Positions 34,423-43,502 of a stretch of 64,000 bases of DNA are shown in pieces; positions within the stretch are counted from its first letter, which is position 1, and each line of letters begins with the position of its first letter. Position numbers and translations under genes: made by a program. The stretch lies in assembly GCA_902776565.1 (NCBI GenBank), contig CACYQN010000004.1, positions 155,563 through 219,562 of the forward strand. Direction: 5' to 3'. A model generated the notes under the pieces. It saw only the letters and a program-made list of their open reading frames with translations, did not search any database and had not been told where the DNA came from. Source of the DNA: an uncultured Bacteroidia bacterium (GTDB lineage Bacteria > Bacteroidota > Bacteroidia > Bacteroidales > ML635J-15).

Positions 34423-36930
34423 TTAGAAATTCTGTCCAATCACGAAGTGGAACTGACTGCCGTTGGCGTTTGGTGCTCCGGGTACTTCGTCGAAGCCGTA
34501 GCCCCAATCAACACCGATAAGACCAATCATCGACATATAGACCCTGACACCTACACCAGCCGAACGCTTGACATCGAACGGGCGGAAATTCTCGATTGAA
34601 TGCCAGCAGTTACCAGCCTCGGCAAACACAATTGCATAGAATGTTGCATTCGGGTTGAGCGACATCGGGTAGCGAAGTTCGACTGTATATTTGTTATATA
34701 CATAACCGTTTGCCGCAGGTGTAAGCGACTGGTTGGAATAACCGCGGAGACCAATATTCTCTGCACCGTACAGGTTGTAGCCGTAAAGTCCGTCGCCGCC
34801 TAACTGGAAATATTCGAACGGCGACTTGCCGACGTTCTTGTTGTACATTCCGAGCAAACCGAATTCTGCCTTTGTGACAAGCACCAAGGCCCGCGAACTT
34901 CCGTCCTTTGGTCCAAACAGCGTTGTAAACCACTTGGCAGATGCCTTATATTTATGGTATTCAATCCACTTGTAGCGCTCCTGCAAGGTCATGTTGGGGT
35001 CGGTGTAGTCCTTGCCGTTCATAGTTGAATATGGTGGAGTAAGTTCTGCCGATAGCGAAAATTCGGAACCCATTGTCGGGAAAATCGGGTTTGGTCCCGA
35101 CGACGAACGTCCAAGTACTGCCTTGATTGACAGGTTGTTTGCAACGCCTTGCTTGAAAATCATGGCATAGTCGCTGTAGTTGTTGATGTTGTAGCGCTTA
35201 TACGACAATTCGAGATACAATGTGAAATAGTCATCGGGTACCTGCAGTCGCTGACCTAGACCTATGCCAGCACCAGTAACCCTGAAAGTCTTTCTATCTT
35301 CTTTTGCCTCTTCCTTGCTGGTGTATTGCCTTACGTTTGAGTGATAAACGGAGAGAGAGAACGAATTTGGCTTCTTGCCGCCAAACCACGGGTCAACAAA
35401 CGAGAAACTGTAGTTCTGATACCACAATCCGCTCGCCGACGCCTGAATCGACAGTCTTTGTCCATCTCCTGTTGGCAATGGTCGGTAACTCTTGAAATTG
35501 AAGATGTTACGTAAAGAAAAATTGTTGAATGTAACACCCAGAGTACCGACGAACATTCCCGAACCATAGCCTCCTGAAACCTGAATCTGGTCTGATGGCT
35601 TTTCCTCTACGGTATATTCAAGGTCAACAGTACCCGAAACTGGGTCGGGGTTGAAATCGACATTAAGTTTTTCGGGGTCGAAATAGCCGAGCTGTGCAAG
35701 TTCGCGGATTGTACGCTGAACTTCCGAGCGGTTGTAAAGGCTTCCGGGGCGGGTACGCACCTCACGCATTATGACGTGGTCGTTTGTACGGGTATTGCCC
35801 ACAAGGGTTACGCGGTTGATTGTCGCTTGCTTGCCCTCGTAGATTCGCATCTCAAGGTCGATGGAGTCGTTCTCGACAAGCACTTCAATTGGCTGGACAT
35901 TTGAGAACAAATAGCCATTATCTTGATACAGAGCCATTACGCCTGCCGGGTCGTAAAGCAACTTTTCGTCAAGCACTTTGCTGTTGTAAACATCGCCCTT
36001 CTTTATGCCAAGCACGTGAGATAGCTGCTCCGACGAATACATAGTGTTTCCGAGCCAGCTTATGTTGCGGAAATAGAACTTGTGTCCCTCCTCGATGCCG
36101 ATATAAAGGTTGATGGTCTTCTCGTCGTATGGCGAAATCGAATCGTAGGTTATAAGTGCGTCGCGATAACCTTCCTCGTTGTACTTTTCGATAATCTTTT
36201 TCTTGTCCTCGGCGTAATTCTTCGGGATGAACTTCGATGCCTTGAATATGTTGTACCAGGTCTTGCGCTTAGTTTCCTTCATTTTACGGCGAAGTTTGGC
36301 ATCCTTTATCGAATTGTTGCCTTCGAAAATAATGTCGTTAATCTTTATGCGCTGGTTCTTCTTTATGTCGAAAACAAGGCTGACGCTGTTTGCAAGGCTA
36401 GAATCCTGTTCTTCAATTATTTTGACTTCGGTGTTGAAATATCCCTTGTCGATAAAGAAGTCCTTGATATAGCGTTCCGATGTAAGTTTCATATTCTCGG
36501 TAACTTGCGAGCCTTTCGTCAGCTTTATCTGTTCGCGGATGTCGTCGGCTTCGCCCTTTTTTACACCCTTGAACGAGAATTTTGACAGTCGTGGACGTTC
36601 TTCAAGGTAAATGTCGAGGAAAATCTTGTTGCCGATAGTGTTTGTAACGGAAATTTTCACGTCGGAGAAAAGTCCTTGCTCCCAAAGTTTCTTAATGGCA
36701 TCGGCAATGTCCTGTCCGGGTACCGATATTGTCTTTCCGATTTCAAGCCCGGTAAGATAGAGCAGTACGTTCTGGTCGAGATACTGCACTCCCGATATTG
36801 TAACACCGCCAATCTCATACTCCTTGGGCGACAAATAATCGACACTGCTACTGCTTGAATGTATATTTTGAGCATTCGCCGCCGAAACCGCGAAAGCAAA
36901 CATCAACAATATCAAAACAAATCTTCTCAT
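34423..36930 (-). CDS. bamA: Outer-membrane assembly factor BamA
   Basis: An 835-residue Omp85 protein: signal peptide about 1-20, POTRA domains from about 38 to 440, and a C-terminal barrel with the conserved RGYSNQSLTP motif near residue 725 and a terminal FHFVIGQNF strand. It folds and inserts outer-membrane proteins. It sits between uppS and the two skp genes, the usual Bacteroidota order. The uppS stop is 4 bases upstream of its start, so the two are coupled. Confidence 0.97.
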   Translation of the reverse strand: MRRFVLILLMFAFAVSAANAQNIHSSSSSVDYLSPKEYEIGGVTISGVQYLDQNVLLYLTGLEIGKTISVPGQDIADAIKKLWEQGLFSDVKISVTNTIGNKIFLDIYLEERPRLSKFSFKGVKKGEADDIREQIKLTKGSQVTENMKLTSERYIKDFFIDKGYFNTEVKIIEEQDSSLANSVSLVFDIKKNQRIKINDIIFEGNNSIKDAKLRRKMKETKRKTWYNIFKASKFIPKNYAEDKKKIIEKYNEEGYRDALITYDSISPYDEKTINLYIGIEEGHKFYFRNISWLGNTMYSSEQLSHVLGIKKGDVYNSKVLDEKLLYDPAGVMALYQDNGYLFSNVQPIEVLVENDSIDLEMRIYEGKQATINRVTLVGNTRTNDHVIMREVRTRPGSLYNRSEVQRTIRELAQLGYFDPEKLNVDFNPDPVSGTVDLEYTVEEKPSDQIQVSGGYGSGMFVGTLGVTFNNFSLRNIFNFKSYRPLPTGDGQRLSIQASASGLWYQNYSFSFVDPWFGGKKPNSFSLSVYHSNVRQYTSKEEAKEDRKTFRVTGAGIGLGQRLQVPDDYFTLYLELSYKRYNINNYSDYAMIFKQGVANNLSIKAVLGRSSSGPNPIFPTMGSEFSLSAELTPPYSTMNGKDYTDPNMTLQERYKWIEYHKYKASAKWFTTLFGPKDGSSRALVLVTKAEFGLLGMYNKNVGKSPFEYFQLGGDGLYGYNLYGAENIGLRGYSNQSLTPAANGYVYNKYTVELRYPMSLNPNATFYAIVFAEAGNCWHSIENFRPFDVKRSAGVGVRVYMSMIGLIGVDWGYGFDEVPGAPNANGSQFHFVIGQNF

Positions 36931-36934
36931 ACCG

Positions 36935-37678
36935 CTACTTTTTTACTTGTTCGCTGGTTTTTCCGAATCGGCGTTCCCTGTTCTGGTAGCTAATCAGAGC
37001 CTTGTACAGTTCCTCCCTGTCAAAGTCGGGCCAAAGCACATCGGTAAAGTATAATTCGCTGTAGGCAAGCTGATACAGAAGGAAGTTGCTAATCCTTGAC
37101 TCTCCGCTTGTCCTTATCATAAGTTCTGGGTCTGGAACGTTGGCTGTGGACAGGTAGTTTGAAAACATATCGCCGTTGATGCTCTCAGGCGAAACTTTAC
37201 CTTCGACGCAGTCGGCGGCAATCTTCTTCACTGCCTCCACAATGTCCCATCGTCCGCTGTAGCTGAGTGCCACGATGAAATTGAGCTTGGTGTTGTTTTT
37301 AGTCCTTTCGATGACGTATGCAACTTTTTCGCGAAGGTATTTCGGCAGACGTTCCATCTCGCCAATCATCGAAACGCGGACGCCGTTCTTCATCATGTTC
37401 TCTATTTCGTCGTCGATTGCGCTTGAGAGAAGTCCCATTATACCGCTTACCTCGTCGGCAGGACGGCTCCAGTTTTCTGTAGAAAAGGCATATACGGTAA
37501 CGTATTTTATCCCTAGGTCGCCAGCAGCGGTAAGCATTTCCTTAACGGTTTTCACGCCACGCCTATGTCCGAAAAGCCTGATTTGTCCCTGCCTTTTTGC
37601 CCAGCGTCCGTTGCCGTCCATTATGAATGCAACGTGCTGCGGAAGTTTCGACCTATCTATTTGTTCCAGTAAACTCAT
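36935..37678 (-). CDS. uppS: Isoprenyl (undecaprenyl diphosphate) synthase
   Basis: A 247-residue cis-prenyltransferase with AFIMDGNGRWAKRQG (catalytic Asp), GHRRGVK, and ELMIRTSGESRISNFLLYQ near the C-terminus. It makes the C55 lipid carrier for peptidoglycan and surface glycans. The start at 37678 (MSLLEQIDRSKLP) is chosen: it gives the normal family length and lies just after the upstream stop. A start at 37714 would overlap that gene by 34 bases. Confidence 0.97.
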   Translation of the reverse strand: MSLLEQIDRSKLPQHVAFIMDGNGRWAKRQGQIRLFGHRRGVKTVKEMLTAAGDLGIKYVTVYAFSTENWSRPADEVSGIMGLLSSAIDDEIENMMKNGVRVSMIGEMERLPKYLREKVAYVIERTKNNTKLNFIVALSYSGRWDIVEAVKKIAADCVEGKVSPESINGDMFSNYLSTANVPDPELMIRTSGESRISNFLLYQLAYSELYFTDVLWPDFDREELYKALISYQNRERRFGKTSEQVKK

Positions 37679-37680
37679 TT

Positions 37681-38457
37681 CTACTTCTGATGTCTTTTGT
37701 AATATGCAGGACAACCAAGTCCGCCAATCTTAAATGTGTATGAAATTCCAACCAAAGCCACTGAATACCAATCGTTTGTATAGCGAAATCCCAGTTGTTT
37801 CATGTTTATGTCCTCTGTAAGCGGTGTGCCGTATGCAATTTCGTAGTCCTTCTTTATGCTTTCGTTTGTGATGCCGTCAATCATATCCGAAATTGTCCAG
37901 CGGAATCCCCATTCGATGCTGAGCACCAGCCTTGGCAGTATGTTTTTCTTGAATCCGAATCCGAAAGGTATTGCAATTGTGAAGAAGTCCTCGTCGTTGG
38001 CGGTTCTTCCGACGAAAGTACCAGCAATTCCGATTTGTGCGTATGGCGTAAAGCTATTGCGGGTGACGTCGCCGTAGATGTATGGCAGGAAATTAATTTC
38101 GGCCATTGCGGAAATCTCATCTATTGTGACTGCAAACGACTTGTTTCTAACCTGCTGGAACACATTTTTGAAATCGGCATCGTTGCCGACAAGTCTAGAG
38201 TTGAAATATCCGAGTCTCAAGTCAATACGTTCGCCGAAATGGAACTTGAGCGTAGCGCCTATGTTATGCCTTGGATGGTAGAACTGCCGAGCGTAGTTTA
38301 TGTCGCCCATATAGTACGATACTCCTCCGTTGAAACCAATTTCGAGGCCATATTGTGCATTGGCAGATAGGGTTCCAAACAAAAAAACAAACGACAGCAA
38401 CGTCGTTACCGTCATTTGTTTTATAAGGTTATATGGTCTAATATTCTTCCTATCCAT
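37681..38457 (-). CDS. DUF6089-type outer-membrane beta-barrel protein
   Basis: A 258-residue protein with a signal-peptide-like segment (about 13-35) and a small barrel pattern: GLEIGFNGGVSYYMGDINY, FGERIDLRLGYFNSRLVG, and IGISYTFKI at the C-terminus. This matches the DUF6089 family, usually found directly upstream of uppS and bamA. A role in outer-membrane biogenesis is inferred from this context only. The ATG at 38457 gives a slightly long basic N-region (MDRKNIRPYNLIKQM); a later start is possible. Confidence 0.8.
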   Translation of the reverse strand: MDRKNIRPYNLIKQMTVTTLLSFVFLFGTLSANAQYGLEIGFNGGVSYYMGDINYARQFYHPRHNIGATLKFHFGERIDLRLGYFNSRLVGNDADFKNVFQQVRNKSFAVTIDEISAMAEINFLPYIYGDVTRNSFTPYAQIGIAGTFVGRTANDEDFFTIAIPFGFGFKKNILPRLVLSIEWGFRWTISDMIDGITNESIKKDYEIAYGTPLTEDINMKQLGFRYTNDWYSVALVGISYTFKIGGLGCPAYYKRHQK

Positions 38458-38501
38458 ATTGGATATAACGTAGAACCATCAGAAATATTTTTAAAATTAT
38501 C

Positions 38502-39425
38502 TTAAAATTTCGATCTGCCTCGGCGTGAAGAGAACAACTTGTATGTCACCTTTATAGTAAGGAACATATAAGCGTCGTTCCAGTTGCTGTCGCCACGCTG
38601 TTCGCCAGCACCTACGTTATATTTACATGCAGGGTTGCTGAAATAACTAGCCATGGGGTCATCGAATATGTCCGGGTCAACGTATGTGCTGCTTACGTCG
38701 TCAATATAGTCGGTAAGGGTGTAGCGGAAACCGAAATCGAAACCGATTCCCCAGCTCTTGGTCAACATGCAGTTAAGTCCAACGCCGAATGGAATTGACA
38801 TCTGTATTCTGCTGTACTTTTGACGAGTTGAGACAATTCCCTGACCTTCTGTTCCTAAAGGTTGCAAAGAGTACCATTTGCCATAATCTGGGTTCGATTC
38901 GTCTGGATTTCCATTGGCATCTGTTGGCAAGTATTGTGCTCTAGGATTGAAATAGAAACCACCGACACCTGCAAAAATGTAAAGGTTTGGAGTAGCCTTC
39001 AGTTTTCTTGCATGCTTAGAGTTGTATCTGTAGCCGAATTTCTCGCGAATGATTGAGAATTCAACAACTTCGCTCAGTTCGATAATGGGTGAGCGGAACG
39101 AAAGGTTACGTCCGTTACGAGCTGGTTCTGGAGTGAATTCATCGTTTCCGAAAACGCGACCATAGTAAATGGCAGTACGCAGAGCGAACCTGTCGGTAAG
39201 TTTGTAACCGTAGCCTAACATGAATGCCCAGCGGCCAGCCTGAATATCAAAGTCCTTTACGAAATGGGTTCCGACGCCTTTTCCTCCACCAAGGTCGCCC
39301 ATAAATTCTGCTGTACCAGCTCCGAAAACTAGTTCGTGCCTATATCTTCTCCAATCTCCTGTTTGTGCAACGAGCGAAATCGTCGCAAACATTAGGAAAA
39401 TCGTCAAGATTGAAAATCTTTTCAT
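38502..39425 (-). CDS. Outer-membrane beta-barrel protein, DUF6089-like paralogue
   Basis: A 307-residue protein with a signal peptide (LTIFLMFATISLVAQ). Barrel-type strands follow: YRHELVFGAGTAEFMGDLGG, WAFMLGYGYKLTDRFALRTA, GIGFDFGFRYTLTDYIDDVS. The TDYIDD motif, also seen in related form (SDMIDG) in the neighbour, suggests the two genes are paralogues. It lies between nadK and the first DUF6089 gene on the same strand. The function is unknown. Confidence 0.78.
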   Translation of the reverse strand: MKRFSILTIFLMFATISLVAQTGDWRRYRHELVFGAGTAEFMGDLGGGKGVGTHFVKDFDIQAGRWAFMLGYGYKLTDRFALRTAIYYGRVFGNDEFTPEPARNGRNLSFRSPIIELSEVVEFSIIREKFGYRYNSKHARKLKATPNLYIFAGVGGFYFNPRAQYLPTDANGNPDESNPDYGKWYSLQPLGTEGQGIVSTRQKYSRIQMSIPFGVGLNCMLTKSWGIGFDFGFRYTLTDYIDDVSSTYVDPDIFDDPMASYFSNPACKYNVGAGEQRGDSNWNDAYMFLTIKVTYKLFSSRRGRSKF

Positions 39426-39475
39426 CTTTATTATTGTAAGTTATAACTATATAATATTCAATAAATTACATGCGT

Positions 39476-40357
39476 TTAGTTTCTTAAATCAACTCCCCAC
39501 ATGAGTTTTTCTCTCAGGGTGCAAAAATATGTATTTTTAAATAGATTTACAAAATTTATGTAAAAATTTGCTTTGCGTACTGTAATTTGCTTCAAGTTCT
39601 TTATGGTGTATGACTTGTAATCGAGTGATGCTAAGACACTTCCCTCGTTAGAATCGACCGAAATCTTTATCTCCGAATCGGCGGAAATCACCAAAGGACG
39701 AACCGTAAGATTATGGTTGGCAATCGGCGTAATTAACATGACATTCGACTGCGAAGTGACAATCGGACCGCCACAACTTAGCGAATATGCCGTAGAGCCT
39801 GTTGGTGTCGAAACTATCAGTCCGTCGGACCAGTAGGTATTAATGTAATTGTCGTCTGCCGACACCTTGATTTTTATCATGCTCAAACGCGACTTCTTCA
39901 GGATGGAGAAGTCGTTGAGGCAGAAATTTATGTTGCCATAGAACGGCGTTTCGGCAGACACCTCGAGCAACATTCGTTTTTCAATCGTATATTCTTTGTT
40001 TACAAGTTGTTCGATAGCCTTACGGATATTCTGCGAATTGACATACGAAAGGAATCCAAGTCTGCCTGTGTTTATGCCGAGCATCGGTATTCCAGAAGCA
40101 CCGACAAAAGTAGCCGATTCGAGGAAAGTGCCGTCGCCGCCAATGCTAAGCATAAAGTCGAACCTGACATCTTCGGGCAACTTGTCGGAATACAAGCCTT
40201 TCACTTCGGGACGGAACAAGGTCTTCTCGACCATAAAGTTATAGAATTTTTCGTTGACATACAAGTTCATATCGTATTCCTTCAACATCTCAAACAACTG
40301 CATCAGCATTCCGCTGAAATTGCTTCCGAAGTTCCGTCCGTGAATTGCTATGTTCAT
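39476..40357 (-). CDS. nadK: NAD kinase
   Basis: A 293-residue enzyme with the GGDGTFL motif (residues 73-79), LGINTGRLGFLSYV, and SPTGSTAYSLSCGGPIV-type motifs (TPTGSTAYSLSCGG here). It makes NADP from NAD. The gene stands 14 bases after the BamA/TamA-like gene and 50 bases before a DUF6089-like gene on the same strand. NadK lies next to the envelope genes in many Bacteroidota, without a known functional link. Confidence 0.97.
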   Translation of the reverse strand: MNIAIHGRNFGSNFSGMLMQLFEMLKEYDMNLYVNEKFYNFMVEKTLFRPEVKGLYSDKLPEDVRFDFMLSIGGDGTFLESATFVGASGIPMLGINTGRLGFLSYVNSQNIRKAIEQLVNKEYTIEKRMLLEVSAETPFYGNINFCLNDFSILKKSRLSMIKIKVSADDNYINTYWSDGLIVSTPTGSTAYSLSCGGPIVTSQSNVMLITPIANHNLTVRPLVISADSEIKISVDSNEGSVLASLDYKSYTIKNLKQITVRKANFYINFVNLFKNTYFCTLREKLMWGVDLRN

Positions 40358-40371
40358 ATTTCCAAATTGTC

Positions 40372-41760
40372 TTAAAATTTCTTGTAAATAGGTGTCCTGT
40401 AGTCAACAAAAACGCCGAAAAAATTAAAGTTGCCATTGTACGCGGCATAAACCTTCAGTACGCGGTCGTAGTAGGTCTCGAAGCTCAGTCCTGCGCCTGC
40501 CGAATATATCGGCTTGCCAGCCAGAGGGTTTGCCGTTTCAAAAGCGGGTGCAAAATTACTACAATATGCCAAATCGGCAAACAAATCGACATATATCTGT
40601 ATATATGGGTTCCTGAACTTCGCTGGAATCCACTTGGGCAACATAAAGTCGCGCCTTTTCAGTATCTTAACGCTGAAAGTGTTTTGGAAAGCAGAAAAAT
40701 TCCTACCTATTATATAATAGTAGTCGAATCCGCGTATAAGGTTGTTGCGACACAGTTCGATTTGCTGGTTTGTGGGAATGCCGTCGTGTGAGCCGAAGAA
40801 CTGGCTGTGCTTCAGTGCTCCATGGTAAAAAAGCCGGTCGCAACATATTGGTGTGTTGTACTCAAAACCGAGGTTTGCAAATGCAAAAGTGCTGGATGCC
40901 AATTCGGTATAAATTTTTGCATCGAGTTCTGCGTGGAATCCTGTGGTTGGACAGACCTTGCTGTCGCGGTTGTCGTAGTCGAAGGTTAGCGCAGGCACAA
41001 TGAAGTTCTGCGCGGGGGAAACCGTCGCCAGTAGCAACGAGTCGTTGCTTCGTATGTGCTGGTATGACAGCGACAGCGAAAATTCGTAGTTCATGTCGGG
41101 CCGGAACACGTAGCCCGCCCCAGCATCAAACATCCAGCGGATATATTTCCTTTCGTTCTCGGCATACACAGGCTTGCAGTCCTCCACCGAGGCAATCTCC
41201 TTTTTCTGCCTGAAAAATTCTGTCCGTATCCATATTCCGCTACGGTTGTTTTTGCCCATATTTGGCTTCTGGTACGAAACGGCGTAATGTTCCTTGTAGC
41301 CCAGCCGTACCTTGAAGTTTAGCATCTCGTTGCGACCGCGGAAATTTAGCCAGTCGAAAGCTACGCCGTAGTTTATCTTCTTGAAATCCTTGTAGTAGAA
41401 ATACGATGTCAGGTTGCGGTCGGCAATTTCAAGAATCGGATATACCCAGTAGTACCAACGTTCGGTAACATTCACTCCAACGGCAATCGCACCGGTACTA
41501 TCCGCGTCATTACACGACAATTCCACATTGTTGAACAGCATAAGCCTGCGCAGGTTGTCGGTAAAGTTTTGTATTTCCTTGTCGAGGCTTGATTCTGGAA
41601 TGCTGTCGCCGACTGAATAGCGGAACTCGCGGAGAATTGTCTGCGGTTTGGTCTTCTCGTTCCCCGAAATTGAAATGTCTGCCACGCGGAAGTAGCGTTC
41701 CTGCGCCATAAGTCCCGAAAGACAAAGCATTTGCAACAGCACGAGAAGAAATTTCCTCAT
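40372..41760 (-). CDS. BamA/TamA-like outer-membrane protein with one POTRA domain
   Basis: A 462-residue protein: signal peptide about 1-19 (LLVLLQMLCLSGLMAQ), one POTRA-like domain (about 22-105, VADISISGNEKTKPQTIL), and a C-terminal barrel (about 120-462) with strands such as FLPYI-like alternations and a terminal FFGVFVDYRTPIYKKF. It is about half the size of BamA. An Omp85-family transport or lipid role is possible, but the substrate is unknown. Its ATG overlaps the stop of the upstream CBS gene by four bases (ATGA), a sign of coupling. Confidence 0.78.
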   Translation of the reverse strand: MRKFLLVLLQMLCLSGLMAQERYFRVADISISGNEKTKPQTILREFRYSVGDSIPESSLDKEIQNFTDNLRRLMLFNNVELSCNDADSTGAIAVGVNVTERWYYWVYPILEIADRNLTSYFYYKDFKKINYGVAFDWLNFRGRNEMLNFKVRLGYKEHYAVSYQKPNMGKNNRSGIWIRTEFFRQKKEIASVEDCKPVYAENERKYIRWMFDAGAGYVFRPDMNYEFSLSLSYQHIRSNDSLLLATVSPAQNFIVPALTFDYDNRDSKVCPTTGFHAELDAKIYTELASSTFAFANLGFEYNTPICCDRLFYHGALKHSQFFGSHDGIPTNQQIELCRNNLIRGFDYYYIIGRNFSAFQNTFSVKILKRRDFMLPKWIPAKFRNPYIQIYVDLFADLAYCSNFAPAFETANPLAGKPIYSAGAGLSFETYYDRVLKVYAAYNGNFNFFGVFVDYRTPIYKKF

Positions 41761-42419
41761 ATCTTCATATAGTTCATCAGTAATTCGTACCTGTCGCGGT
41801 AGAAATCGTCAATCATATTGCTTCCCGAAAAGAAGGCATTTACCTTGTAGCCGTATCGTTCGAGCGACTTTACCACTGGCGATATTTCAGTCCTGTTTAC
41901 CACAAGCGTAATATCCATCCTTGTAGAATCTTCGTATTCAGTAACATACGACGAAATTATCTTTGCGTTTTCCGACTCTACAATCCGTGCAATTTCCGAC
42001 ATCGAATAGTCGTGAATGCCCATCTCGAGTACAAGCACAGCACCTTTGGCATTGACATTGGTAATTTTTGCCAATGCTTCCAGAAGTTTTGCAGATGTTA
42101 TGCACCCCAGATATTTACGTTCGGAATTGATTACGGGTACTATAGGTAGTGAAAAGTGCGAAGCTACAGCCAAAACATCAAAGATGTGCTGCGATGCGCC
42201 AACGTAAGGGGATTTCAGTACGCCAAAGTCCTTTAAGGGTTCGTCGAACATTTCCTTGTCGTAGATTTCGTCTTCGGAAATTATACCTATATATATATTA
42301 TTTTCGGTAACTGGCAAATACGACATCTTGAACGTGTCCATAAGCGATAGCACCCGCGAACACGAATATTCGGTAGTTACACTGGGGATTGATGAGTCGA
42401 TAATATCTTCAGCAGTCAA
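41757..42419 (-). CDS. CBS-domain protein, TTG start
   Basis: A 220-residue protein with two CBS domains: ITAEDIIDSS-type opening (LTAEDIIDSSIPSVTTEYS here) to about residue 120, then a C-terminal ACT-like half. CBS pairs bind adenine nucleotides. The start is the TTG at 42419: the TACCTTTG promoter lies at 42441-42448, so the longer reading frame up to 42491 would begin inside and upstream of the promoter and within a palindromic repeat. The family normally opens at this spot. It leads the run CBS, TamA-like, nadK, barrels, uppS, bamA. Confidence 0.75.
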   Translation of the reverse strand: MTAEDIIDSSIPSVTTEYSCSRVLSLMDTFKMSYLPVTENNIYIGIISEDEIYDKEMFDEPLKDFGVLKSPYVGASQHIFDVLAVASHFSLPIVPVINSERKYLGCITSAKLLEALAKITNVNAKGAVLVLEMGIHDYSMSEIARIVESENAKIISSYVTEYEDSTRMDITLVVNRTEISPVVKSLERYGYKVNAFFSGSNMIDDFYRDRYELLMNYMKI

Positions 42420-42440
42420 TTTGAATAAATTTTTGGATGG

Positions 42441-42448
42441 CAAAGGTA
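42441..42448 (-). promoter_or_regulatory. -7 promoter element of the CBS gene cluster
   Basis: TACCTTTG on the minus strand, about 17 bases before the proposed TTG start. Confidence 0.6.
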
Positions 42449-42463
42449 AGAAAAGTTTCTGTA

Positions 42464-42611
42464 GAGGACGCAAAATTTTGCGTATGTACAATCGAATATA
42501 TTATTGTTAGTTAGATGGCTGCGCCGTTTGATGGGCTAAAGCCCGTTTGAAGGTTTAAGGGTTTATTGCTGCGCCGTTTTTTGCTGAGACGCAAGATTTT
42601 GCGTCTTTACA
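42464..42611. repeat. Pair of GAGACG palindromes with gap words, overlapping the queG 3' end
   Basis: The first palindrome is at 42464-42490 (core ACGCAAAATTTTGCGT) and the second at 42586-42611 (GACGCAAGATTTTGCGTC). Between them lie the words gctgcgccgtttgatgggct and aaagcccgtttgaaggttta. The second palindrome is inside the coding frame of queG. Confidence 0.8.
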
Positions 42612-43501
42612 TCGTGCCTGTTTCCCGTGATTTTTTTTCTTCCAGCCCTAAGCAGTGCGGTATCGGCAAACTTTTTCTGGAACTGATGGTTGCTCATGTT
42701 TTCCAGTTCTTCTGGCGAAAATGCTTTTATCTCGGGCAGGATGATACCGCTTTTCTTTGGCACCGAAAAATTGTGAGGACAACAATCCTGACAGGCATCG
42801 CAACCATATATCCGATTGCCCAAAACCGACCTTACCTCTTCGTCGATGCCATCCTTTTTTTCTATAGTCTGGTACGAAATGCACTTTGTGGCATTTATGC
42901 CATCGAAAGTCAATGCTTTTGTCGGACAAGCCTTTATGCAGGCATTGCAACCAAGACAAGTCTGGTTGATGGGCATATCGTAGTCGCTTTCAAAATTGAC
43001 GACAAGTTCACCGATAAAGACAAACGAGCCCAGTTTCGGACTTATCAGGCATCTGTTCCTGCCAATAAATCCCAGTCCCGACTTGTGCGCAAAATACCTT
43101 TCAAACAATGGTGCGGAATCGACAAATGCACGACCATCAGCCTGTGGGCAAACCTTTTTTATCTCGGTGAGCATTTGGTTCAGTTTCTCTTTCAGAACAT
43201 AGTGATAGTCGCGACCGAGAGCATATTTTGCTATGCGAAAGTCGGTGCTGTCGGGTTGCTCGTCGGTATTGTAGGAGTAAAGCACCGAAATTACCGATTT
43301 CGCCCCATCGACGAGCATACGCAAGTCGCTACGCACATCGATGTTGCGCTCCATATACGACATTCCTGCATTATACGATTTTGCTAACCACGATTCCAAT
43401 GCCGAAACATTGCCATCGTCAACCGAAGCGTCGCTTATTCCGCAGTCATCAAAGCCAACGCGAAGCGCGATTTCCTTAACAGTCTGCGAATCGACAAACA
43501 T
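42563..43501 (-). CDS. queG: Epoxyqueuosine reductase QueG
   Basis: A 312-residue enzyme with two [4Fe-4S] motifs: CLGCNACIKACPTKAL, and CDACQDCCPHN further on. The cobalamin-side region contains YALGRDYHYVLKEKL. It reduces epoxyqueuosine to queuosine in tRNA. The last ~17 residues (HDVKTQNLASQQKTAQQ) are encoded by a GAGACG palindrome and gap words, so the natural C-terminus seems to have been replaced by repeat sequence. The catalytic core is intact and the enzyme is probably active. Confidence 0.94.
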   Translation of the reverse strand: MFVDSQTVKEIALRVGFDDCGISDASVDDGNVSALESWLAKSYNAGMSYMERNIDVRSDLRMLVDGAKSVISVLYSYNTDEQPDSTDFRIAKYALGRDYHYVLKEKLNQMLTEIKKVCPQADGRAFVDSAPLFERYFAHKSGLGFIGRNRCLISPKLGSFVFIGELVVNFESDYDMPINQTCLGCNACIKACPTKALTFDGINATKCISYQTIEKKDGIDEEVRSVLGNRIYGCDACQDCCPHNFSVPKKSGIILPEIKAFSPEELENMSNHQFQKKFADTALLRAGRKKITGNRHDVKTQNLASQQKTAQQ

Positions 43502-43502
43502 A

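Noticed and set aside
42420..42491. An N-terminal extension of the CBS protein
   Set aside because: It passes through the -7 promoter box and a GAGACG palindrome; family members open near the TTG at 42419.
42566..43387. A 273-codon plus-strand frame
   Set aside because: It is antisense to queG, whose iron-sulfur motifs are complete.
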